Source of the DNA: CAZTVF01 sp964616985 | GTDB taxonomy: Bacteria > Planctomycetota > Phycisphaerae > SM23-33 | Direction: 5' to 3' | NCBI GenBank assembly: GCA_964616985.1 | Contig: CAZTVF010000202.1 | Span: forward strand, 1-5,324 | Length of the DNA stretch: 5,324 nt | Part shown: one piece after another, positions 1-4,438 of the stretch | Layout of the letters: each line of letters starts with the position of its first letter | How positions within the stretch are numbered: the first letter of the stretch is position 1 | The notes under the pieces: model-generated | The model's input: only the letters and a program-made list of their open reading frames with translations | Told to the model about the DNA's origin: nothing | The model's database searches: none | Made by a program: the position numbers and the translations under genes

Positions 1-429
1 TGGGCGCTACGTTTTTGCTCCGCCCCGCGCCACGATTTTGCTCCGCCCTTTACAAAGCGCTGCTTCCAGCAGCATCTGGCCGAGACGAAGATCCAGAAGC
101 AACGCCTCGAGCAGGTGTTCCGCCTGATGGACATGAAGGTCAGCTCCTCGGTGTCCGACGGCATCCGCGGCATCCTCGATGAGGGCCAGGTGCTGATGAT
201 GTGCAAGGGCGACCCGGCCGTGAAGGATGCGGCCATGATCGCGTGCGCACAACGCGTGGAACACTACGAAATGGCGTGCTACGGCTCAGCCAGGTCGTTT
301 GCGCAGTATCTCGGGCGTTCGGACGTGGCGGCGCTGCTGCAGCAGACCCTCGACGAAGAGGGCGAGACCGACAAGCTTCTGACCAGCGTGGCCATCTCGG
401 GCATCAACCAGGCCGCGGCAGTTCGGTAA
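1..429 (+). CDS. DUF892 / YciE-YciF ferritin-like protein, 5'-partial or interrupted
   Basis: The frame is open from base 1 to the TAA at 427-429. Recognisable family sequence starts near base 55 (FQQHLAETKIQKQRLEQVF) and continues to the stop, about 124 residues of a family usually about 160-170 long. Hallmarks are the AQRVEHYEMACYG segment, whose Glu and His residues match the metal-binding helix of ferritin-like DUF892 proteins, and LLQQTLDEEGETDKLL in the last helix. The family forms soluble helical bundles and its enterobacterial members YciE/YciF are stress-induced; the biochemical role is poorly defined. The GTG at 115 lies inside the conserved domain and is not a credible start. The first helix is missing, replaced by a 23-bp tandem repeat, so the gene may be disrupted or cut by a contig edge. 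A candidate terminator follows, which separates it from the NHEJ operon. Confidence 0.82.
   Translation, partial: WALRFCSAPRHDFAPPFTKRCFQQHLAETKIQKQRLEQVFRLMDMKVSSSVSDGIRGILDEGQVLMMCKGDPAVKDAAMIACAQRVEHYEMACYGSARSFAQYLGRSDVAALLQQTLDEEGETDKLLTSVAISGINQAAAVR
4..49. repeat. Two-copy 23-bp tandem repeat at the window edge
   Basis: Positions 4-26 and 27-49 are consecutive 23-bp units agreeing at 20 of 23 bases. Both share the 13-mer TTTTGCTCCGCCC (13-25 and 36-48). The unit length is not a multiple of three, so it does not encode a repeated peptide. It lies exactly where the DUF892 gene should encode its N-terminal helix, and the peptide it gives in that frame does not resemble the family. It may be part of a dispersed tandem repeat that interrupts the gene, or an assembly junction at a contig end. 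Only two copies are visible, so its full extent is unknown. Confidence 0.7.
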
Positions 430-491
430 CAATTGCCCGATGGCGACCGGCGGCCGCAGACGCGGACCCGCCGGGCGCGTCGGTTTGTCAT

Positions 492-534
492 CCGGCGAGG
501 CGGGTCCGACGGGGCCTCCCTCGCCGGTTCTTTT
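492..534 (+). terminator. Candidate Rho-independent terminator after the DUF892 gene
   Basis: A perfect 9-bp inverted repeat, CCGGCGAGG (492-500) and CCTCGCCGG (519-527), is followed directly by TTCTTTT (528-534). The 18-nt interior is GC-rich and offers alternative pairing (GAGGC with GCCTC). The stem plus T-rich tail and the position between two genes fit an intrinsic terminator. The tail is interrupted by a C and the loop is long, so confidence is moderate. Confidence 0.5.
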
Positions 535-545
535 GGGTCTAGAAT
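517..545 (+). promoter_or_regulatory. Weak candidate promoter for the NHEJ operon
   Basis: TAGAAT at 540-545 matches the bacterial -10 consensus at five of six positions and lies 13 nt before the strong ribosome binding site of the ligase gene. No good -35 box exists at normal spacing; 517-522 reads TCCCTC. It overlaps the ATG at 544, which is one reason not to use that ATG as a start. This is a pattern match only. Confidence 0.25.
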
Positions 546-558
546 GAACTGGAGGACG

Positions 559-565
559 AGGAGGG
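559..565 (+). promoter_or_regulatory. Ribosome binding site that sets the ligase start at GTG 574
   Basis: AGGAGGG at 559-565 is a near-perfect Shine-Dalgarno sequence, 8 nt before the GTG at 574. The in-frame ATG at 544 lies upstream of this site and has no comparable sequence before it. The GTG is therefore preferred, although ATG 544 would add only ten residues. Confidence 0.7.
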
Positions 566-573
566 ACCCCGGG

Positions 574-1584
574 GTGCGAGCCAGACACGCGGCCATTATC
601 GAAAGGGCACAACCGTGGCCGAGGCACCTGTCGCCGATGCTGGCGACGCTGTCGACGATGCCCGCCCGGCAGGAGCAATTCGGCTTCGAGTACAAGTGGG
701 ACGGCGTCCGCGCCGTCGCCTATTGGGACGGCCGCCGCCTGACGCTGGAGAGTCGCAACCTCATCGACATCACCATGCGCTACCCCGAACTCACGGCCTT
801 GGGCGGGCAGCTGGGCCGGCATCGAGCGGTGCTCGACGGCGAGATTGTCGCATTGGCTCGCGGCGGCGGGGTGAGCTTCGGCGAACTGCAGCGGCGAATG
901 CACCTGTCCGATCCCGCCGACGTCGAGCGTGCCATGAAGGACGTGACGATCTGCTACATGCTCTTTGACCTCCTGCACCTCGATGGGCGATCGCTGATGT
1001 CGCAGCCGTACCGCGTGCGGCGGGGAGAACTGGCGTCGCTGGGCCTTGGGGGCGATGCCGTCTGCATGAGCCCCTGGCAGGCGGGCGGGGGCGACGCGAT
1101 GTTCCAGGCTGCCCGGGACCAACGTCTGGAGGGCATCATGGCCAAACGACTCGACAGCCCCTACGTGCCCGGCGGGCGGACGGGCTACTGGCTGAAGATC
1201 AAGCTAACCCGCCGCCAGGAATTTGTCATCGGCGGCTGGGTGCCGCTCAATGGCGTGAACATGGGCTGCGTGGGGGCGCTGCTGGTGGGGTACTACGGGC
1301 GGCGCGGGGCGGCGGGCGAGAAACTCCTCTTCGCCGGCGGCGTGGGCACAGGTTTCAGCGACGCCGACCGGCGCACGCTGCGGCAGATGCTCGCGCCGCT
1401 GGGCGTGGCCGCAAGCCCGTTCAACGTGGCCCGCCCGCGGCCGGGAGCGCTGTTCGTGCGCCCGCAGTTGGTGGTCGAGGTGGAGTATCGCGAGTGGACG
1501 CACCTGGGGACGTTGCGGCACCCGTCGTTCAAGGGAGTGCGAATGGACAAGGATCCATTCGATGTGGTGCGCGAGGAGTTGTGA
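574..1584 (+). CDS. ligD: Stand-alone LigD-type ATP-dependent DNA ligase (NHEJ)
   Basis: This 336-residue protein is an ATP-dependent DNA ligase of the bacterial NHEJ type, which seals broken ends held by Ku. Nucleotidyltransferase motifs appear in order: motif I EYKWDGVRA, with catalytic Lys41 that takes the AMP; ESRN at 59-62; VLDGEIVAL at 86-94; the FGELQRRM segment; YMLFDLLHLDG at 128-138 (motif IIIa); EGIMAKR at 186-192 (motif IV); and YWLKIK at 205-210 (motif V). From about 215 to the end is the OB-fold domain, with FVIGGW at its start and the usual LigD ending LRHPSFKGVR then DKDPFDVVREE. Only about 15 residues precede the ligase core, so neither a polymerase nor a 3'-phosphoesterase domain is fused to it. 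It is the first gene of the operon, 65 bp before Ku. The symbol is used in the sense of the LigD ligase domain. All catalytic motifs look intact. Confidence 0.93.
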   Translation: MRARHAAIIERAQPWPRHLSPMLATLSTMPARQEQFGFEYKWDGVRAVAYWDGRRLTLESRNLIDITMRYPELTALGGQLGRHRAVLDGEIVALARGGGVSFGELQRRMHLSDPADVERAMKDVTICYMLFDLLHLDGRSLMSQPYRVRRGELASLGLGGDAVCMSPWQAGGGDAMFQAARDQRLEGIMAKRLDSPYVPGGRTGYWLKIKLTRRQEFVIGGWVPLNGVNMGCVGALLVGYYGRRGAAGEKLLFAGGVGTGFSDADRRTLRQMLAPLGVAASPFNVARPRPGALFVRPQLVVEVEYREWTHLGTLRHPSFKGVRMDKDPFDVVREEL

Positions 1585-1637
1585 GCGGCGGCCTGGGCTT
1601 GCCTCGCCATAGACAAGAATCGCAATAGAAGGACACC

Positions 1638-1644
1638 GGGAGGT
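1638..1644 (+). promoter_or_regulatory. Ribosome binding site of Ku
   Basis: GGGAGGT at 1638-1644 lies 5 nt before the ATG at 1650. It confirms the Ku start, which begins with the typical residues MARAMWSGSISFGLVNIPVK. Confidence 0.7.
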
Positions 1645-1649
1645 TAATC

Positions 1650-2262
1650 ATGGCCAGGGCAATGTGGAGCGGGTCGATCAGCTTCGGGCTGGTCAACATC
1701 CCCGTAAAGCTATATGTCGCCAGCCGCGACAAGGATATTCATTTCCACCAACTGCACGACAAGGACATGTCCCGCGTCCGGGGCGGAAAAAGCCTACTGC
1801 CTGCTGGTGGATGCGATGGGGAAGTCGCACAAGGTGGCGCTGGCCCGCTTCGTGATGCGGAACAAGGAATACCTTGCCGCCCTGAGGCCGCTGTCGGGCA
1901 CGCTGTGCCTCGAGACGATGCGGTTCCCCGACGAGATCGTGCCGCCTGAGACGGTGGAGGGTGTGCCCCGGAACCTCAAGGTCAGCGAGGGCGAGATGAA
2001 GATGGCCCAGCAGTTGATCGACGCGCTGGCGGGGCAGTTCGACCCGAAGGAATATCGCGACGAGTATCGCCACCGCGTGCAGGAACTCATCGATAAGAAG
2101 GCCAAGGGCGAGCAGATCGTCACGCAGGCGGCCGCCGCGCAGGAGTCGCGCGTGGTGGACCTGATGGCCGCCCTGGAGCGCAGCCTCGAGCAGGCGCGTA
2201 AGAAGGAGGCCCCGGCGCCCGCGGCGGCCGAAACGCCCCGGCGAAGGAGGAAGTCGGCATGA
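1650..2262 (+). pseudogene. ku: Ku DNA end-binding protein, internally deleted and frameshifted
   Basis: Bacterial Ku is a homodimeric ring that threads onto double-strand DNA ends and recruits LigD. The first 44 residues (1650-1781) are typical Ku, from MARAMWSGSISFGLVNIPVK to HQLHDKDMSRVR. At about 1779-1783 the match jumps to another frame and continues as GAEKAYCLLVDAMG, KVALARFVMRNKEYLAALRP and the conserved helical part, ending in a basic tail (PRRRRKSA) at TGA 2260-2262. Compared with the Pseudomonas and Mycobacterium Ku proteins as I recall them, about 65-70 residues of the beta-barrel core are missing (roughly 200 bp). The surviving parts total 204 residues against a usual 260-300. 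Read from ATG 1650 the frame stops at 1949 after 99 residues. Dropping one A from the A5 run at 1787-1791 would restore the frame but not the missing core. This could be a genuine deletion or an assembly error. It overlaps the polymerase start. Confidence 0.88.
2244..2250 (+). promoter_or_regulatory. Strong ribosome binding site of the polymerase gene inside the Ku 3' end
   Basis: AAGGAGG at 2244-2250 lies 8 nt before the ATG at 2259 and sits within the last codons of Ku. With the ATGA overlap it points to translational coupling, but it is strong enough to work alone if Ku is not translated through. Confidence 0.75.
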
Positions 2263-3173
2263 CCAAGCCCATGCACGTGGAGATCGAAGGGCACGACCTG
2301 CGGCTGTCGAACCTTCAGAAAGTGCTCTATCCGCAGGCGGGCTTCACCAAGGCCCAGGTGATCGACTACTACAGCCGCGTCGCCAGGTTCATGCTGCCGC
2401 ACCTGAGGGCCCGGCCGCTGACGCTGAAACGTTACCCCGGCGGCGTGGACGAATCGTTCTTCTACGAGAAGCAGTGCCCGTCCCACCATCCGGACTGGGT
2501 GCCGACGCAGTCGGTGCCCAGCGAGGGGTCCCATCGCCAGAGCAAGCAGGTCGACTACTGCATGATCGACTCGGTGGCGTCGCTTGTGTGGGTGGCGAAC
2601 CTGGCGTCGCTGGAGATGCACGTGCTGCTGGCACGCGCCGACGACGTGCAGCGTCCCACCAGCGTGGTGTTTGACCTTGACCCCGGCCCGCCGGCCCAGG
2701 TGCAGGACTGCGCCCGGGTGGCGCTGGAACTGAAGCGGCTGCTGACGGGGTTGGGGCTGCGGTCGTTCGTCAAGACCTCCGGCGGCAAGGGCCTCCACCT
2801 GTACATCCCGCTGAATACGCCCGTGACGTACGAGCAGACCAAGCCGTTCGCTCGGGCCGTGGCGGGCATCATGGAACGCCGCGACGTGCTGGTCACCTCG
2901 AGGATGAGGAAGGACCTGCGGGGCGGCAAGGTGTTCATCGACTGGAGCCAGAACGATCCGCACAAGACCACTGTGTGCGTGTACTCGCTCCGGGCGAGGG
3001 CACATCCGACGGTGTCCATGCCGCTGCGATGGGACGAAGTGGAAGCGCTGGCGGAGAATGGCGACGTCGCCTGCGTGACCTTCGAGGCGGCCGAGGCCAT
3101 CGATCGCCTCACCCGCGTGGGCGACCTGTTCGCACCGGTGTTGACGATGGAGCAGCAACTGCCGTCGCTGTAG
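2259..3173 (+). CDS. ligD: Stand-alone LigD-type polymerase/primase (NHEJ)
   Basis: This 304-residue protein is the polymerase domain of bacterial NHEJ, of the archaeo-eukaryotic primase superfamily. It fills gaps and adds nucleotides, often ribonucleotides, at broken ends before ligation. Sequence signs are the N-terminal LSNLQKVLYPQAGFTKAQVI, the LTLKRYPGGVD segment at 54-64, and VWVANLASLEMH at 110-121. The catalytic DLD of VVFDLDPG follows (Asp139 and Asp141), then KTSGGKGLHLYIPL at 172-185 with His180, and FIDWSQND at 226-233 with the third metal-binding Asp228. The length equals one complete polymerase domain. Nothing is fused to it: no ligase or phosphoesterase. Its ATG overlaps the Ku TGA and has a strong ribosome binding site, so it is co-transcribed with Ku and the ligase. 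All three acidic residues are present, so it should be active. The symbol denotes the LigD polymerase module. Confidence 0.93.
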   Translation: MTKPMHVEIEGHDLRLSNLQKVLYPQAGFTKAQVIDYYSRVARFMLPHLRARPLTLKRYPGGVDESFFYEKQCPSHHPDWVPTQSVPSEGSHRQSKQVDYCMIDSVASLVWVANLASLEMHVLLARADDVQRPTSVVFDLDPGPPAQVQDCARVALELKRLLTGLGLRSFVKTSGGKGLHLYIPLNTPVTYEQTKPFARAVAGIMERRDVLVTSRMRKDLRGGKVFIDWSQNDPHKTTVCVYSLRARAHPTVSMPLRWDEVEALAENGDVACVTFEAAEAIDRLTRVGDLFAPVLTMEQQLPSL

Positions 3174-3175
3174 CA

Positions 3176-3202
3176 GGGGGGCGGATTGGAGGACGGCCCC
3201 CC
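3176..3202 (+). terminator. GC hairpin just after the polymerase gene, possible terminator
   Basis: GGGGGGC (3176-3182) pairs perfectly with GCCCCCC (3196-3202) around a 13-nt loop, starting 3 nt after the polymerase stop codon. A small second stem, GAAAC/GTTTC (3203-3207 with 3216-3220), follows. There is no T-run, so it is not a classical intrinsic terminator. It could protect the 3' end of the mRNA or act together with Rho. Confidence 0.35.
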
Positions 3203-3252
3203 GAAACGGTGTAGTGTTTCATGCTGATGCTGATTTATGTCGCTATCCCCAA

Positions 3253-3384
3253 CTCGAAATCCGAAACAAACAGCAAACGGCAAAGCAGCAAGCAAACGAA
3301 AGATCTTGAAAACAGCAAGGCACGCAGTCAAAGAGGATCTTTTGGGTCTTGCTGTTCTATTTCTTTCGGAGTTCGTATTTCGAG
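3253..3384. repeat. AT-rich imperfect palindrome, about 130 bp
   Basis: Three nested pairs lie in order. The outer pair is CTCGAAATCCGAA (3253-3265) with TTCGTATTTCGAG (3372-3384), 12 of 13 matching. The middle pair is CGAAAGA (3297-3303) with TCTTTCG (3362-3368). The inner pair is AACAGCAAG (3311-3319) with CTTGCTGTT (3348-3356). The outer arms contain the CGAAATCCGAA type of sequence that I recall from dispersed palindromic intergenic repeats in Planctomycetota and some other environmental bacteria. Its base composition differs sharply from the flanking genes. It may be a non-autonomous mobile repeat or a bidirectional transcription end; copy number elsewhere in the genome is unknown. Confidence 0.6.
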
Positions 3385-3468
3385 ATTCGGATTTTCAAAC
3401 TCGGATAAGCAAGCATACTTTTGTGCCACTACACTAATAGTTCATGAATCGAATATGTGAGCGTCCTC

Positions 3469-3549
3469 TGGCAGCGGCTTGCCGTTCGGCGCTGTAGAAG
3501 CCGAGGGCGTCACCCACATCTGACAGCGCCGAACGGCAAGCCGCCGCCA
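3469..3549. repeat. 27-bp inverted repeat pair, REP/REPIN-like
   Basis: The left arm 3469-3495 and right arm 3523-3549 are inverted copies matching at 26 of 27 positions, with 22 consecutive perfect pairs (3474-3495 with 3523-3544). The arm unit is ACAGCGCCGAACGGCAAGCC followed by GCYGCCA. A 27-nt spacer (3496-3522) separates them. Neither side has a T-run, so this is not an intrinsic terminator. A GC-rich inverted pair of this size between convergent genes is typical of REP/REPIN elements spread by RAYT transposases, but no such transposase is in the window. Confidence 0.7.
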
Positions 3550-3563
3550 AGGCCTTGCTCCCA

Positions 3564-3628
3564 GAATAAAGCGGGAAAAACTATTAAGAAGGCCGCCACC
3601 CAAAGTGACCGAGACTGCCCGCTTATTC
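3564..3628 (-). other. Inverted repeat spanning the stop codon of the flavoprotein gene
   Basis: GAATAAAGCGGG (3564-3575) and CCCGCTTATTC (3618-3628) pair over 11 bp with one bulged base and a 42-nt interior. On the - strand the first arm contains the TAA stop codon (3623-3625) of the flavoprotein gene. No T-run follows the second arm directly, so a role as a terminator is possible but weak; it may be chance. Confidence 0.3.
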
Positions 3629-4333
3629 CGCCGCCACGCAGGGCGAGGTCACCAGCCCGCTGAGCACCTGGCAGCCGCCGCACGAGCCGGTGATGGCGTT
3701 GGGGATGACGTGGGCGGTGATTCCGTGCCGGCGGGCCTGGGTGAGAATGCTGGCCACCAGCGGCGGGCCGCCGGCGGCGAAAACGGCGTCGGGCGACTCC
3801 ATCGCGTCTTTGAGGATCGCGTCGAGCACCATGCTCAGCGTGCCGCGGATGCCCATGCTGCCGTCTTCGGTGACGGCCGTCACGTGCGAGAACTGCGCCA
3901 GTTCGCGGCGGAGAATCAGGTGCCGGGCACTGCGGGCGCCCAGGATCGTCGTCACCTTGTTCCCCGCCATCGCCAGGGCCTTGGCCACGGGGAACACCAC
4001 GGCCGCCCCCATGCCTTCGGCGACGCAGGTGACGTTGCCGGAATGGCCGATCTCGATGGCCTGGCCGAACGGCCCCTCGAGGCTCTCGAACTCCTCGCCG
4101 GGTTCGGCCGCAACGACGCCCTGCGTGTCTTCGCAACTCGCGTGCACCACCAGCGTGATCGTGCCCGCCTGGGGGTCCGCGTCGGTCACGCTGAGGGCGA
4201 TGGGCTTGTATCCGTCATCGACGCGGAGGATCACGCACTGTCCCGCCCGGCAAAGCCGCGAGATCTGCGGCGCCAGGATCGTGATCCGATGAACCTGCAG
4301 GGCCAGGACCTCGTTGCTGATGATTCGAAACAT
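3623..4333 (-). CDS. SudB/NfnA/PyrK-type FAD/NAD(P)-binding [2Fe-2S] electron-transfer subunit, short form
   Basis: This 236-residue protein resembles the small subunit of ferredoxin:NADP oxidoreductase/sulfide dehydrogenase and the dihydroorotate dehydrogenase electron-transfer subunit. Residues about 1-97 form the FAD-binding barrel (GQCVILRVDDGYKPIALSVT at 31-50). About 98-210 form the NAD(P) domain (CVAEGMGAAVVFPVAKAL at 103-120, ILGARSARHLILRREL, VTEDGSMGIRG). Residues 211-236 hold the cluster region, with Cys218, Cys221 and Cys232. Relatives usually have about 270-290 residues and continue past the last Cys with a DGPEFDGH-like tail, which is absent here. An Asp expected shortly before the first Cys in the SudB/NfnA form is also not evident. 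The usual flavoprotein partner (SudA/NfnB, GltD-like) is not in the window. The start ATG 4331-4333 has a weak ribosome binding site and lies downstream of a gdhA terminator. The exact electron donor and acceptor cannot be told. Confidence 0.82.
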   Translation of the reverse strand: MFRIISNEVLALQVHRITILAPQISRLCRAGQCVILRVDDGYKPIALSVTDADPQAGTITLVVHASCEDTQGVVAAEPGEEFESLEGPFGQAIEIGHSGNVTCVAEGMGAAVVFPVAKALAMAGNKVTTILGARSARHLILRRELAQFSHVTAVTEDGSMGIRGTLSMVLDAILKDAMESPDAVFAAGGPPLVASILTQARRHGITAHVIPNAITGSCGGCQVLSGLVTSPCVAAE

Positions 4334-4339
4334 GATGGG

Positions 4340-4365
4340 CTTTCCATGGCGGCCGGGCGGCCGCC
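4340..4365 (-). promoter_or_regulatory. Weak ribosome binding site and adjacent GC hairpin before the flavoprotein gene
   Basis: On the - strand GGAAAG (4340-4345) lies 6 nt before the ATG. Just upstream, GGCGGCCG (4348-4355) and CGGCCGCC (4358-4365) form an 8-bp perfect inverted repeat with a 2-nt centre. In RNA it would fold as a tight hairpin next to the ribosome binding site. It could stabilise the 5' end or tune translation. Confidence 0.4.
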
Positions 4366-4366
4366 G

Positions 4367-4430
4367 AAAAATCGATCCCGGCCCTGGCGTTCGAGGACCT
4401 CCCGGGAACCGAAGCCAGGGCCGGAGATCG
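4367..4430 (-). terminator. Strong Rho-independent terminator downstream of gdhA
   Basis: An 11-bp perfect stem, CCGGCCCTGGC (4378-4388) with GCCAGGGCCGG (4414-4424), is extended by CGATC/GATCG (4373-4377 with 4426-4430) past one bulged A at 4425. Read on the - strand it begins 8 nt after the gdhA stop codon and is followed by A then TTTTT (4367-4371). Inside the loop TTCG and CGAA can pair further. It is a classical intrinsic terminator for gdhA. It ends 33 nt before the next start codon on the same strand, so it may act as a partial terminator or attenuator for that gene. Confidence 0.8.
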
Positions 4431-4438
4431 TAAGTCCC

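Larger units (their letters stand above)
3174..3622. other. 449-base intergenic region between convergent genes
   Basis: No credible gene lies here. The + strand polymerase gene ends at its left edge and the - strand flavoprotein gene ends at its right edge. The middle (about 3221-3460) is clearly richer in A and T than the surrounding genes. It holds several separate inverted repeats, listed individually. The short open frames across it translate to low-complexity Ser/Lys/Asn peptides with no match to a family I know, and are explained by the palindromic repeats. Confidence 0.8.

Noticed and set aside
286..1122. A 278-codon open frame on the - strand
   Set aside because: It runs antisense through the DUF892 end, the terminator and the ligase gene and shows no family motif; it is a shadow of GC-rich coding.
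1776..1800. Programmed ribosomal frameshift in Ku at the A5 run
   Set aside because: Joining the two frames needs a +1 shift, not the common -1 shift on A-runs, and a shift would not supply the missing core of about 65-70 residues.
1794..3158. A 454-codon open frame on the - strand
   Set aside because: It is antisense to Ku and the polymerase gene, has a His/Arg/Gln-rich composition typical of reverse reading of GC-rich coding DNA, and the + strand has clear catalytic motifs.
529..3349. Identical 12-mer TCTTTTGGGTCT at 529-540 and 3338-3349, on both sides of the NHEJ operon
   Set aside because: One 12-bp match in a window of this size is close to chance expectation and the surrounding bases do not match, so it is not good evidence of flanking repeats or attachment sites.
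3221..3460. Short open frames of 66-79 codons on the + strand across the intergenic gap
   Set aside because: They coincide with the AT-rich palindrome, give low-complexity Ser/Lys/Asn peptides in more than one frame and lack ribosome binding sites.
3253..3549. Possible CRISPR array in the intergenic gap
   Set aside because: The repeats are inverted rather than direct, occur as single pairs and have no regular spacer series; no cas gene is present.
3457..3663. A 68-codon open frame over the 27-bp inverted repeat
   Set aside because: Its sequence is dictated by the inverted repeat and runs into the opposite-strand flavoprotein gene; no start signal is seen.
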